A stretch of DNA of 64,000 nucleotides from Ciborinia camelliae (GCA_025890175.1 JANPYM010000004.1:3132641-3196640), one strand, 5' to 3'. Counted from the first letter of the stretch, positions 1 to 13,707 are shown. Translations and numbers: made by a program. Notes: generated by a model not told the origin, from the sequence alone.

Positions 1-1093
1 ATTTTTCTATCCCTCCTCTCCTCTTTTGCTTTCATCCGAGTTGAATCAAACAACGCATTAAAAGAAGTTTATCCTTGATATTTCCCTATCGGTTGAATAT
101 TCGCACAGATTAATGATAGAGCAACGAATCTCATGAACTGGCACTGTACATTCAAATAAAGAAACAGACCATGACCATGACGACTACATAATAACAATAT
201 TTGAGAAGACAACTCGCATCCAGTCTTCCAGTAATGCCCCCAGTGCGCCAACAACCCCTGGGGATGCATACCTAGGTAGATTTTTTTAGCTTCAACCTCC
301 CCGCAATCTCCCCTACCAAAGTATCCATAATATCTCCTACCTTCGAGAATCCTTTACTTTTTACCAGGTACTATATCTCTCTTAGGGTGTAGCTCCAAGA
401 AGTGATCACACCCCCATCTTCTTTCCTTGTATCCAACAAGGACATGGTGGATGCTGAATTCTTAACCCTTAACTTGCAACCATCTCATCTGATACTTCTG
501 AGCTCTATCCTTCCTCCTCATCGATACCAATCATCTCACATATTTCAACCCAGCCCATTTTATACATTACGACAAACGCAACGTCTACCTAATCCAATTT
601 CAAACTTCTTTTCCCATCAGCCTGAGAGTTAAAATCAATCCCACAAAGCTTAATACTACCGGTATATCATATCAGTGACAATCGGCAACTTGTCAACTGA
701 TCAAACGAAAGGATCCGGAGTATAACTTGGGGCTAGTGATTCGGCCAAGGACGGTCCGATCTTCTTTATAATTGGATTTCCATCTGCAATTGGCGAACGA
801 ATAACGGTTACCATTCACCATTTCTTTAGGAAGCTCTCATCGACCCGTGGGTTCATTGAATAACCAACCAAGTCCGAAGAAGAGGATACGACGTACATAC
901 ATTTTACATTTCACACCAAGTTTCTGGATCGGAATAATTTGGATACTCAAAAAACAACCACACTCGTGATGTTTTGAGCATTACGTCTGGATTAATCTTT
1001 ATGATGTAACTAATCTAATTACTGTACAAGAATAATTTCTTCTTTTGCCTTCTTTTTGCGTTTGAATTCCATTTCGATAAGGTTAAGGTTACC
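1..1093. other. Intergenic region upstream of the Zn2Cys6 gene
   Basis: I see no convincing gene here. The short open frames lack family features and run through pyrimidine-rich non-coding DNA. The last few hundred bases should hold the promoter and 5' leader of the regulator that starts at 1094. The only distinct motif is a ten-base palindrome at 269-278. Confidence 0.6.
269..278. repeat. Palindrome TACCTAGGTA
   Basis: A perfect ten-base palindrome. The same ten bases recur at 3962-3971 and 10705-10714, with a one-mismatch form at 5221-5230, all outside genes. Its function is unknown. Confidence 0.6.
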
Positions 1094-3934
1094 ATGTCTG
1101 GAAGACCGGCACAAGTTGGAATTGAACGATTACCTGCAAGACGCATGAGCAACGAACCAAGAGAATCAATGAATTGTAAATCGTGTAGGAAGAGGAAGGT
1201 TAGTTTTCCTTTACTTTTCTTCACACGAAATTCTTCCGAAATATTAATTTTCCCCCCAGATAAAGTGCAATCGGTTACGACCGACTTGTGAAGCTTGTCA
1301 AGTCTTCCAATGCCCGTGTATTTATGGTGGGGTACCCATATCCATATCCATATCTATTTCTATTTCTATTTCTATATCACCTGGCAAACGTGAATCATTT
1401 GGCTAACGTTACTAAAACTTTCTTAATAGATGCTGTCCCCAAAAAGCGTGGACCTAAAACGGATGTATTGGAAGCTTTGTTAAAGAGAGTTGATGGATTG
1501 GAAAGAAAATTGAGGGATGAGAAAAAGTCCAACTCACCAAAAAGCGAGGAAGGTTGTACTGGTGGAGGTGAAGAGGAAAGTCCGAATGAAAATATTAAAC
1601 CCAAACGACCTCATCTTGAGACAACCCTCTCAAATATTGTGGATGAATCTGCTCTTTATTCTCCAACTTCCGTAGGGTATGTCAGATATATTCCAGCTTG
1701 CAATTTGTTTTTAGATTGACACATTCTCAGCGAACCTTCCCCATCAGTTCAACAAGATGTCCTTTTGGATACTTATTTCGTCCGATGTCATGGTAAACCA
1801 TATCATATACTGGATGAAAATTCTATTCGACAACGTATACAGGCAAATCGCATCCCAACATATCTACTTTTTGCAGTTTATGCTGTTAGTGCAAGGTATG
1901 TTGGAGGTATTGGTCTATATATTTCAATTTACTGACTATTCTCAAGATATACCCCCCATCCGAATGGTTATTTTGCTGCAGTAAGATTAAGTGAGGATTA
2001 TGCTCATCGATCAAGGACAGAGGTAGACATTGACGAGCCATCCATCGATAATTTACAGGCTCTCCTACTTCTTGGTATCTCTTATACTGCATCTGGAAGA
2101 GGGAAAAAGGCATACATGATGCTCGGTATGTGCCTTAATTTTCGAAGCACTGAACGCCTCACTAACTTGAGATAGCAAATGCTGTTGGAATGGCAGTTGC
2201 TTTAGAGATTCATCGCGAGTTAGATCATACGCTACGGATTGATCCTGTAGAGAGAGAACTACGAAGAAGACTTTTCTGGACTTGCTATTTGATAGACAGA
2301 TTTACAGCATGCGGATCAAAACGACCCTCGTTAATTGCCGATAAATCGATTGTACTACGATTACCATCATGGTCACTCAATTCATCTACTCTTCCAGTTG
2401 AAGGGGAATTCTTCAAAAATGGATCGAATCTTCATTTCGGTAGTGGTAAAAAGAGTCAAGGAAGTAGTGGAATGCTCATAGATATTGTGAGGATATTAGG
2501 AATTACTAATCGCTACCTCGCAGCTGGTGGTGTAAAAGGTAGGTTTTACAATCATCACCCTTAACATTTGTTCAATTTGCGAATACTAATTGTTATGTTA
2601 TGAAAACAGGCGACTCGCATTTCCCATGGCATTCATTATCAAATTTGTCGAAGATTCGTCAAGATCTAGATGTATGGGCAAGTGGCACACAGGATGTTTT
2701 TACATCTGTGGATACACTTTTTGGACAACCGGATAGTACGACTCTTGTCCTTAGTAAACTTATCTATCATCTCATACATTGCCTAATATATCGACCCTTC
2801 CTACCTATCGACCTTGCTGAGTTAGCTGGAACCGGTCAACATCAATCTTGGCAAATTGAAGCCACAAATCTTTGTTTTCTCCACGCAAACGCAATTGCCG
2901 AATTAGTTGAGCTCGGAAAACAATCTTCGTCAATAGAATGGCCCGCATTTGTAGGATATTGTATTTGCACCGCCGGCACAGTCCATGTACATGGAACTCA
3001 CTACAAAGGGGGTCGCGAAGGTGAAGTCTTTTCCGCATCAGCCGATTTCCTTTCCAGAGAAATGCAACAACTTTCTGAGCTTCGATATGCATGGTCTTCA
3101 GTTCAACATCAAAGAGAAACCTTACAGACGATTTATGGTTGTCATTCTGATCTGGTGAAGAGTCTTGGAAGTAATCCAATGCGTTTTAGTCCGGTTTTTC
3201 ATCTAGAAGACTTTTTTGATAGGTATAATGATTTGGGTCAATACTTTGATGGGGCGCATCTTAGTTTTGCTGATGTGGTGGCACCCAGCCCAGAAGCATA
3301 TCGAGGTCATGATCTTTATGCGCCGACTCGAGGAAATACGAATGCTTCTATGGATGAAAGGGGGGCAAGTTTAACTGGTTCAAATGATTCGGCTATCGTT
3401 ACTTCGAAACGCAAATTCTCATCATCTGCCCGAAAACGTACTCTTACTAATGGTCTAAAGGATAGACCTTTAATGTCACCGAATGGTTCCAAAAGATCTG
3501 TCGAACAATTACCTCGACCACAAAATGGCTTACTTAGTCATGATTCCACATCTTATTCCAATGAAGGAACTTCGATGCCTACACTTTCACAAATACCATT
3601 TTCACCATCGAATCAAAACCAATCACAATCATACATTTTCTCACCATCGATTTCCATAAATCACACACAGGAGTCAAATTTTGATCCAATGTTTGGCATG
3701 CCGCATCTAGGGAGTAGTGGAAATTTTTCATATGGAGGAATAGGTGGAACAAGTAGTGGTATGATGAGAGAAGAAGGATTGACACCGGGAGGAAGATCAA
3801 ATAATGGAAGTACAGGAACAAGTGGAGAGGAGAAAGATCCTTTCCTTAGTTTATTGGAACAGCTGGCGGAAAATGAACAACAGAGTGGTGGACCGAGTGA
3901 ATTGGACTTTTTCTTGGGTGGTGGTCAAGGTTGA
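1094..3934 (+). CDS. Zn2Cys6 fungal-specific transcription factor
   Basis: A nuclear DNA-binding regulator of 816 residues in seven exons: 1094-1198, 1260-1326, 1430-1676, 1731-1895, 1947-2125, 2176-2538 and 2610-3934. All introns are GT-AG and the joined length is a multiple of three. The binuclear zinc cluster is split by intron 1. Its cysteines are residues 28, 31, 38, 45, 48 and 55 (C-x2-C-x6-C-x6-C-x2-C-x6-C), with an extra Cys at 53. A basic linker (KKRGPK) and a short coiled coil (about 68-90) follow, as usual for dimerising members. The fungal_trans middle homology region lies at about 140-330, with the typical [13 protein letters not shown] stretch. The C-terminal 250 residues are Ser/Asn/Gly-rich and low in complexity, probably activating. 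Intron 2 carries a TATCCA/TATTTC simple repeat. The target genes cannot be told from the sequence. The first ATG gives the complete zinc cluster, so I chose that start. Confidence 0.93.
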
Positions 3935-6900
3935 AACTTCAAAGGAAACTTGGCACATAACTACCTAGGTACACCAAGAGTTTTTCGAAAATATACGGAA
4001 TCATTTCATACGATTGACAAATTGATACTCCGTCGAAGTTATACCTCCGACATTGGACCGGGATTGCCACAGGATCATGGAGAGAATGGAAGGAAAGGGA
4101 AAAGTAAATTTACACGTATCAAGGAGTCAAAAGAAAGGACATCAAAACATTCTAGTGAGCGAAAAAGAAGCCAGACCTCAAAAAGAAAATGGACTGGCTG
4201 GGGTTTGAGAGAATTGCATTGAGATTGTGAGTACCGGAGTTGGAGTTTGAGGAATTCACGCATGCACGAGTTTATGCACAGTACCATTCAGGGACATGTC
4301 AAAGTCAAATGGGTAAGGGGAATGCGCGGGGAGTTGGGGGATGTTCGTTAAATTATGGGCATATCTCACGATGGATTATTTTTGTAAATAGTGATTGATT
4401 TTGGGAATCTTGATCGCCATCTACGGAGGTGTAAAGCGATGTCTAATGTATATGTTTCTCTCGAGCATTAAGCATTAAGTTCGTCTCGTATCAAGTAGTA
4501 AGAACCTGTGATTATTATCACTCAAAATACGTGGAAAATGTGTGAATATCAATATCTATCCACCGGTACTAATCTACGGGTACCACACACAGCAGTTCAA
4601 GTCCTCGTCCACAAACAGTAAAATTCATATTCATGATAATTCGACTCATATGATAAAACCTCTACCTACTCATTTAAATAATAATCCAACTAATAATTAT
4701 ACTAAAGAGCCCCACCTGTAACCACCAATTTAGAAGGTCAAATGCCCCTCAATCCAACGCACATCCCACTTCCGATACCCATATACATGTCTTGTAGATT
4801 GTCCACTCAACTGCCTACACGAGTCAATCCATCCGATTTGCTCAGTGGGGACTGTGGCAATAAAATGTGCCGTCTCGGTCTTCCCCACAAAATCACAAAA
4901 TGAGGGGGAGAAGGGGAGGGACGTTCGGATCGCAAGAGGGGAAGGGGGCTGCAATTTGAAATGCTGGGGAATCGGGAATCGGGAATCGGGATGTACGGAG
5001 TGGAGAAATAGATTAATTTTAATTTTCACGGCTCGCTCTTCGTTGTTGTTTGGTAGCGGGCCGGGCTTGATAGATAATGGAGGGGGTTTTGAGGGAGAGG
5101 TACAGAGAGATGCTTTTTGATGGATTAATCTTACCCCGCGTAAATTACCCCGCGTAGCGCTGTGAGCGGATCGGATGGATGGAATAGACTCGGAGATGGT
5201 GGGAGGGGTACGGAGTACATAACCTAGGTATTTTATTTAGTAAGTTAAGGTTAGTAGCAGAACTTCATTGTTTACTTGCCATGCCAGTGGAGTGGATGAA
5301 GGTTGAGAGAATAGAATGCATTATTATGAAAGATGGTAGGTAGTATGAATGTAATTTTCACGGGTGTTGTGATTGTAAGAGAGGGGAACTGGCTGTTGAC
5401 ATGGGGAAATGAGCGATTGATTGTGGTGATTCCTGTTGAATATTGATAGAGAGAATATGTCTTTCTTCGAGTTATAATATCATCACTTATATTGAGGAAG
5501 GAAATGTTTTATCCGACATGAACGATGCTTGGGTTATAAGCTTGCTCGGAAAACAAAATAGGGGTTACAGTACGATATTCAAGATATGATGATCCGAAAA
5601 GATGAGACGAGATTAAATAAGAAGAAGGTACTACTATCCTAAGTATCCTTAAATGGCCTCAGGTTTTGTGGATGGCTATACATGTACTTCAAACCATACT
5701 GTCGTCTCAAATAATGACATTCGAGATATAATAATATAAATCTCACCTTATTTAAATGATATTAATAAACTTTTCTTGGCAATTATTCATTAAAGACTCG
5801 AAAGTTAGAACAACTCCCAGTGTTTTCGATTCAGGGAGTGATTATCATATTGTTAGACATGCGTGTGTATAGTGATCCTCCACCTTGGCTCTTGATTTTT
5901 TGACGTACAGATTACAGAAGATAATACCGGTACGACAATAAACCCATATATTGCAATATTCCGTGCGAAGAAGGGTTACCTTACCAGTTACATACTCGAA
6001 TATACTTTCGCTAGGTTTACCCAAAGAGTATCTGAGTAGGTACCTGTACATTTTTAATATAACGACAGATTAACCTTAAACTTTCTATATCAAACCTTTT
6101 TTAAAATCTCGCTCAAAGCTTAAACCTACGACTACTACAGTGCTACTGATACCTTGCTGTAAAGATCTCTACACTCCTACGTTATTGTAAACAACAATCA
6201 AAATAACTTCAGCGAATCTCTAACAAGGCAAGACGGAGTGAACGATGTGGAGAAATCCAGCAGATACCAAAAATGGGTACAGTACTTCAAAAGCAGCAAA
6301 AGGGGAACTATTCTTAAAAGGGATCCGGGGATAACCGAGGGCTACATACACATACACATACTGCATACCTACTGTACTTCATACTTCTCTACGTCACTTC
6401 TCACAAAAACTCATAAATTTGAATCGCCAGTCTCTCAAAATCCCATCACCTGCCATCAGCACGATTCAAACTATTTTCTATTGTTGACCGACGATGTGGA
6501 ATTCGATAGATCAACCAAAGACAAATAAGGCTTGGTTGATATTTAATCATGTTGCTTTTTTATTTTCTTACTTATATTCATACCTATTTACATTTATAAT
6601 TATAATTATAACATCTAGGTACGTAACATTTACGTGTAAGTTTTATGACTTTTCATTGGTGATTCATCAATAAATCTACAAGTAAGCTTCAACAAAAATT
6701 TCTTCACAAATTTCTTTTTCAAAAAGCTCGCCTCATGGTCAAACCGGTTGGTCATGAAGTCCGAACTATTGGAATATATTCCAAGGTTTTGCCCTGTACT
6801 GGCTTGGTTTAAACTTTATCTGCCACTAAGCTTCACTCCAGAGTCTTGATTGGGGAAATGTCGGGGTAAAGAAATCCTTAAGATACCGGCACAAGTGTGC

Positions 6901-7427
6901 GGTGAATATCACAGTAGATCATGATCATCAAGCTGCTTGATCTGATGTCCAGACACTCAGACCCTCCTCCACCCAGTCAATATATCAAATCAACATCCAT
7001 AGACATACCTATACACCGAAAAATAATTCGACAAGAGAAGAACCTTCGTTCCTCGTCCTCTGACACGCTCACAACGATTAGAGTGTAGGACCGTTTGCGC
7101 TATATTTGATCTCAAAAGTTGGTTGGCACGCACGAAAAGCAATCTCATCGAAGAACGAAAATTAGCCATTGACGAATACGAGTCTGCGAGTGGAATTGAA
7201 TGAAGAGATTGGATCAAAGAGGGGGGGATACAGCACAATTCGTGTTTGATTACCTCACTGGGAATACAATTACGCGCGACTTTCATCGATCGGAAAAGTT
7301 ATACTTCAACATTATATTGGTACATCAGAGGATGGAAATGTTGAAATCGTTACATTCGACCTAGAACCGGAATATGACTTGAAAGTTAAAGTCAAGACGA
7401 ACGAATTTGAGACGGAATATATACACA
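3935..7427. other. Intergenic region with minor simple repeats
   Basis: I see no gene in this 3.5 kb. The open frames are short, on both strands, and match no family I recognise. It holds a palindrome just after the regulator gene (3962-3971), a seven-base GGGAATC repeat of about 3.5 copies near 4967-4990, and GGTACCTA-type palindromic patches. The right end should contain the promoter of the fusion gene at 7428. Confidence 0.55.
3962..3971. repeat. Palindrome TACCTAGGTA
   Basis: Second exact copy of the ten-base palindrome, 28 bases after the stop codon of the zinc-cluster regulator. Confidence 0.6.
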
Positions 7428-10251
7428 ATGTCGACAACGATACATCCTTTACATTCGCGCAGTAATTCGGTTTTTATTGTTACTACAATCACCTTCATTA
7501 TTGCGAGTATCTTTGTGGTGGCGAGGTTGGTGAGTCGATTCAAAATTTTGAAATCGAGAACTTGGGATGACTGGTTTATCATAATATCTTGGGTGAGATA
7601 AAACCTTCTCCTTTTGAATGAAGAACATATTAGATGAATGAGGTTGCTAACATTCATGGTCCGATAGCTTTTTGCGTTTGGTTTAACCTTTTTAATTGAT
7701 TATGCAACAACCAAAGGGTTGGGAAAGTTTGATCGCGATATCAAGGATGAATGGCGACCTGATCTCAAGAAAGCGGAATATGCATTCACTGTACTTTATG
7801 TGAGTTTTACTGAAAGATCTGAGGATTGGTTAGATGCGCAATAACTGACGTTTGTTGTAGAATCCATGTTTGATGGCTACGAAGACCTCAATCCTCATCT
7901 TCTACCTACGTATTTCAAAAGACACCCAATTGTTTTTACGTTATGCTTCATATGCAACATTAACAATTGTCAATTTGGATGGATTCGTCCTTACTGCTCT
8001 CAACCTATTTCAGTGTAATCCTATTCTTGCTGGATGGGAAACATATGAAAATGGATCATGTCTTTCTATCATCACTCTCTATTTGGCATCAGCTCCTGTA
8101 AATATCATTACAGACTTAACCATACTAGTTCTACCGATCCCTGTTCTCACTGGAATGCAACTTCCACAAAGACAAAAAGTCATCTTAGTATTTACATTTC
8201 TCTTGGGGATTTTTGTTACAATCGTCGATGTCGTCAGGATCTATTATTTACAACAAGCCTCGAACGACCTCCAAACATCAGTTGTAGCCCACTCGAAGTT
8301 AGGAGTAGGAGAAAACTTTGCTTTTAATGCTTCACTAGCATTTATGTGGTCCGCTGTTGAGGTTAATGTTGGAATTGTGTGTGCTTGCATCCCTAATTTG
8401 AAGCCACTCATGAAACGAATATTACCATCGATGATTACGGATCGAGCATCTGGAAGGAGAACCTCGCACGCCCATAGCACAGATAAATTTGGGTCAGCGA
8501 GTTCTCAAGGTGGTGCCCAAACAAATCCTATACCACCAAGAACTCCCACATCTCCGACATCCGCTGTTCCTCTATCACCTTTATCACCTTTATCGGATAC
8601 TCACCCCGGAGGACATCGAGAAGATTTAGAGGAAGAACAACTTAATGCGACGGACTTCATAACAACTCCTGATATGGGAATGGGTTCTTTGAGACGGAAT
8701 TCTACAACAGCGACAAGAAATACCACTTATTTTGGATTTGTCAATATGAAGGTACCTAAAACAATGATGAAGATCGGTGGAAGAGAATCTTTCAAATATT
8801 GCATCATGGTCACCACTCTATTTTTCCTTTGGGGGTTCTCTTACGGATTACTCAATAGATTAAATCGCGAAATTGCAATTTTAGCCAATTATACAGACAG
8901 CCAAACTATAGGATTAACTGCCACATATTTCGGAGGTTATGCTATCGGAGCCCTAACATTAGGGCAATGGATTTTAAGACATAATGGTTTTAAAGCTACA
9001 TTTATCACAGGACTTTGTATCTACGGTATTGGGACATTGATGTTCTGGCCTTCGGCAGTTTTAACTTCATTTATTGGATTCATACTCTCCAGTGTGGTTG
9101 TTGGAATTGGTTTATCCATTCTAGAAACTGCCGCAAATCCATTTCTGGCTTTATGTGGACCAGCACAATATGCTGAATTCAGATTAATGCTTGCGCAAAG
9201 TGTACAAGCCATTGCATCTCTTGTTAGTCAAGTTCTAGCAGAGAAGGTTTTTTTCAGAAGTCGAATTGATGGTGAGAAACATCTAACTTTAATTGATGTC
9301 CAATGGGCCTACCTCGCGATTGCCCTTTTCACAGTCTTCCTCGCTCTCTTCTTCTATTATATGCCTCTACCGGAAGCTAGTGACGCGGATCTTCAAGCAC
9401 AATCAGAACTTCTCGAAATATATCCAACAAGAAAGCTACCTTGGACAGGTACATCGATCATTTACACCACACTGGTCTTCGGCGTTATAGCACAACTTTG
9501 CTATGTTGCTGCACAAGAATGTTTATCAGAATTCTTTAAACCGTTATTAATTTCTCACGTTCCTAGCCTTGCTAGTTTCAAATCCGTCTTTACGTTAGAT
9601 GATGATGAAGATTATCTACTTTTAGGACATGGACTTTTCGCCATCGGTCGTTTCGTCTTTGCACCTCTTTGTTTGATGTTTCCACCACGGATTCTCTTAT
9701 TTATAGCTCTTCTATGCCTTACCATCTTCTCAGCTTTCATCTTCGCCATCAATGATATATCCCAATCATTTCTTGCTGCTTCCTCACTTCTGGTATTCTT
9801 TTTCGAAGGACCTATTTTTCCATTAGTCTTCTCATTAACCATTCGTGGCATGGGAAAGAATACAAAGTGGGCATCAGCATGGTTAGTTGCGTCGGCTACT
9901 GGTGGAAGTGTATGGGTTTATGTTATCTTTGGTGTGCAGAAGATTCACTCTACACAATATTCTTTTGTAATTATTTTCTTCCTTTTTTTGCTAGGATTCA
10001 TGTTTCCGGTGTACTTGAACTTTGGGGGTAAAGGAGTGAGGCATCAGGTTGATCCGAAAGCTGTGAGAATGGGCGGAGGAGTTTGGTCGGGAAATGGAGA
10101 GGGAGATGTAGAGCAAAGGGGAGTCAATGGAGATGATAGACCGGATTCGCCACTTAGGAAGTTGAGTCGAAAGTTCTCCATCTTGGTACAGAAGATCGGC
10201 TCTCATGGGGAAAAGTCTAGCACTGAATTGCCCATTGTGGAACAGAGGTAG
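7428..10251 (+). CDS. Fusion of 7TM rhodopsin-like domain and FucP-type MFS transporter
   Basis: An 895-residue membrane protein in three exons: 7428-7592, 7668-7799 and 7861-10251. All are phase 0 with GT-AG introns. Residues 1 to about 300 form a fungal rhodopsin-like 7TM domain (the integral-membrane or PTH11-like group). Its marks are the WDDW motif near residue 47, the N-P-C-L-M start of the third helix, and a last helix with WSAVEVNVGIVCACIPNLKP. A Pro/Ser/Thr-rich linker spans about 300-400. Residues 400-820 form an MFS transporter of the L-fucose/glucose-galactose permease group, with FFLWGFSYGLLNRLN in helix 1, ETAANPFLALCGP in helix 5 and EGPIFPLVFSL in the second half. A hydrophilic tail ends at 895. 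Both domains lie in the single uninterrupted third exon, so the join is not a frameshift or annotation artefact. It probably acts at the plasma membrane; sugar sensing plus uptake is inference. No neighbour suggests a cluster. The start is the first ATG before helix 1, in good context (ACAATG). Confidence 0.92.
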
Positions 10252-12437
10252 ACAAGTGAGGAGAGGATAATACTGGATGAATGAATGGATTTGGGAAAGG
10301 ATACAGCGGATTTGAATTTTTATACTTGTTATTTAGCGGGCGTTTAGGTTACCGAATTTGTTGATGTCTTGTTTATACAGACTTTTCGGTATGGGATTCA
10401 ATGGATGGGGAAATTTGGGGCATGGAAGGATGGAGATACCCAGGGCATTTTATAGCATCATGATAGTCGATGGCGATTAGGAGAAACAATTCTTAAATAG
10501 AGCTGAAGATTTAAGAGAGATTTTCTCTGAACTTTTTTATAACCTCATTGAAGGGGATTCCGGATTTTATATGAATATAGTTTACTTTATGTTTATAATT
10601 GAAGAAGACAATCATTTCGACTTTATTATCTAATACCAATTATCCATTTGATATGCTTTTAGGTTGGATTTGGTCATATGCCTAGGTAGCGCATGGATAG
10701 TACCTACCTAGGTACCTATGGAGCCTGGAAGCTCGGTAAATTTAGGCTTAAGGTTAGTTTTAATTCTGGTTGATGCTCCACTTGCACTGAATAACTCCAA
10801 ATCATAAATCACCTCAAGGACTGAAATATTATAATTATTACCACAGCTAGTACTACCTGATCAATTCATGAGCCAAAAGTCGCCACTATCTATCCCCCTA
10901 CGATGCTTTTCATTTCTGAATGGGAGATTCTATTGATCGTACGGTATCGTATCGCATAATTCATTTCGGGGCTTTTTTCTTCGCAATGAAGAGAGTAGCC
11001 CATCAGTAAGGGCATCAGAAGTGAAGGGGACACACTCAGCATTTGCAATATATACGAACGGAACGCGAACACCTCGTACAGTCATAGGCTGGCTTAGATA
11101 CCGAATTAAGAAATTAAAGCCCGTACGATCTGAGCTCCGGTGAATGTTCTTTGCAACCTGCGAGACCGGTGGTGAGAGGTCCGGTGAGTCTTTGAGTTCA
11201 AGGTAGGTAAGGGTCATTTACTTCTTCCTCTTCCTGTCTCCCCTTTCGATGGGCATAATTTTGCACCATGGGGTTGGTTCAATCGATGAAAAGGCAGACT
11301 AGACTGGTGTGGGAGGTAGAGTCTCTGTGCGGACGGAGGACATAGGACGAATGAAAGGTATGTTTGCCTTTACTTTTGAACTTCTCGATATGAGCTGATG
11401 TTTCTTTTTCATGGTAGATTGGGAGTGAAGCATCCGGAGCATATACAGTACGCATCGATTGACAAAGGACCACGCGATTTAAGCACAATAAATACTGCGG
11501 ATAAATGAAGGATGGTTATGAAGAGGACAGGAAGTTATATAAAATTGATGGCATACACTGTACGGAATGACCATAGAGTGATCACGACAAATACCTCTTC
11601 TCCGCGTCTCGGTTCCAAATTTAATACAAAGTTCGGTCTGGTGATGATGCTAAAGCTATGGAGTAAAACCGCTTGGTGAAGTTAGGAGATATTGGCATGA
11701 TTTTCTATACATCTGGTTGTTCATTCATGTAGGTACAACTCTGGATGCAATAAGGCGAGAAAAGGAGACCGGAAAATGAAATTGACGAGAATGCAAATAA
11801 GCCATTTATCATGATGCGAGGCACTTGCTGGACAGCAGCTTGACTGGGCATATTGGACGGTAGATTGACATGGAGAAGTTGCATTTTGCCTCTGCCGCTT
11901 CTTTCACCCCGACGCTGCTAGATGAAGGAAATGAATTATGCAGATATCGAAATTTCCCCCGGTGAGGAAGTCATTCAAAGCAATTGTGTTTAAACAAGCG
12001 ACAAGTGTGCTTTTCAATACCAACCTCCTCTTTCCAATGCCAAGCAAGGGGTTCGTTTGGTCATGAGTCGAAGAAGTAATTAGAAACATTTCTCAATATC
12101 TTTTTCTTCTTCTATTGGCTAAATCCCCTGATGCCGAGAGGAAACAAGGGTCCTTGATTTCCACATACACGCAATTATAAACGCCCCAAAAAGAAAATAT
12201 ATATTGAAGCCAAGGAGTGTAACAGTTGACCCCAAAATGTTTCCGAATTGTACATTTCTCCCTTTCTATCACTCATGTCCGTCCTACAACTTCATCACAA
12301 AACTTAACCAAACTTTCTGGCCAGCAGGATAATCCGTAGGAAGTCATTGAGAAGTCAATTACCACACCTGCCAAAGAGGTATTTTTTGTTTTACAGTGTA
12401 ATGAGAAGGCTAGAATTCCAGCACTCCCAATTTCACC
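10252..12437. other. Intergenic region
   Basis: I see no supported gene. It contains the third exact TACCTAGGTA palindrome (10705-10714), embedded in overlapping CCTAGGTA/GGTACCTA patches from 10680. Minus-strand open frames near 10930-11217 and 11279-11488 are short and resemble nothing I know. Confidence 0.55.
10705..10714. repeat. Palindrome TACCTAGGTA
   Basis: Third exact copy. It overlaps a TACCTACCTA direct repeat and a following GGTACC, making a 15-base patch of nested palindromes. Confidence 0.6.
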
Positions 12438-13707
12438 ATGCGATCCAATAAAACCGTCCAAGTCCTCTTCTTGACCTCATTACTTCTCTTAGCCGTCTTC
12501 ATCGCCGTTCCTTCAAAGGCTAGATCAAAGGTACCATTCTCCATTCCAAAATTAGGAACCTTTCATTTCATACCCATCTCACGTCCAAATCTCAATACTT
12601 TCATGCATCAGTCCGAAGTCATATACCAGCGTGCGGTAGCAAAACGCAGAGATATCAGACGTGATTTTGCAGATCGAGGGTTCTTTCCAGCAAAGGATCA
12701 GAACACTTTTAAGGAAACTCCATGGAGTATTTGGGATTTAGTTACCCCAAGTTATGGTTGCCCATGGGAAATGGAGAGACTTGGAAGAGTTGGAGAAGGA
12801 GGTTGGTGGATTTGTGGGATTAGTAAATTTTCGGAAGGCAGGAAACCTTGTGTAGTTTATAGTTTTGGTGAGTGGCAGGATTTTATTATTTGGGCATTAA
12901 TAATAATCATAGGATTTTACTGACATTCCGGGGTGAAATAGGTGTAGGAAATGACTCCTCATTCGAAGCCGAAATACTTGCTCGAACGAAGTGTGAAATT
13001 TGGGGTTATGATCAACATGTACCAGGTTTTAACTTTGGTCCAGAAGTTACAGAAGCAATGAGAGGTAGAGCACATTTCGAGAGAAATGGGGCTAATGGAG
13101 CTACGGATGTGGGCAATAGGCTTTATACGATTCAAGAATTGATGAAAAGGAATGGTCATGATTATATGTAAGTCTATAGTTTTATTCCCTCGAAGTATCG
13201 TGATTATTTTATGTCCGAGCAGAGGAAAGCTAATCCTACGGTCCTCGGGAAATAGTGACATCTTAAAGACGGACATAGAATACTCTGAATACAATGCACT
13301 CTCTTCGCTAAACGGTCACACACTCCCAGGTGGACCCGGTGCACTCACATCTCCCGATCCAACGAAACCCGAATTTCCCATCGGTCAAATCTTGGTGGAA
13401 ATGCATATCTTTGAGTGGCAGGGTATTACTGCAAGTGTATTTTTGGATTGGTGGGAGAGTATGGAATTTAGGGGTTTAAGGGCTCTTCATAGGGAAATTG
13501 ATACCGTGGCGCCTGGAATGGGAGTTGAGGGTGGAGCTGTCAAGTTGTGTAGTGTGAGTTTTATCTTTTCTTTTTCATGGACAGTTGGACGGTTGGACGG
13601 ATGTCATGGAATTCGAATAAAGGACGAGAATGCTAATTTTTGGTTCATTTATTTAGTATACGTTGTTGAATATCCAGGATTCGAGGAATAGACTTTATCG
13701 TAGGTGA
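12438..13707 (+). CDS. Membrane-anchored METTL24-like methyltransferase
   Basis: A protein of 334 residues in four exons: 12438-12867, 12942-13167, 13256-13553 and 13657-13707. Residues 8-25 are a single hydrophobic segment after a short basic N terminus, which suggests a type II signal anchor in the secretory pathway. From about residue 100 it follows the METTL24-like / Methyltransf_21 layout: a CPWEMERLGRVGEGGWWIC stretch, then CVVYSFGVGNDSSFE at 138-153 as the cofactor-binding motif, and later an ILKTDIEYSEYNAL strand corresponding to the D-(I/V)-E-G-x-E motif. I placed the second intron at 13168-13255 because this restores that strand; a nearer acceptor at 13222 would destroy it. The tail ends YTLLNIQDSRNR. 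The usual Gly of D-I-E-G is Tyr here. The substrate is unknown. Confidence 0.82.

Noticed and set aside
13152..13255. Alternative splice acceptor at 13222 in the methyltransferase gene
   Set aside because: It would insert residues that break the conserved D-I-L-K-T-D-I-E strand; the acceptor at 13254-13255 restores it exactly.
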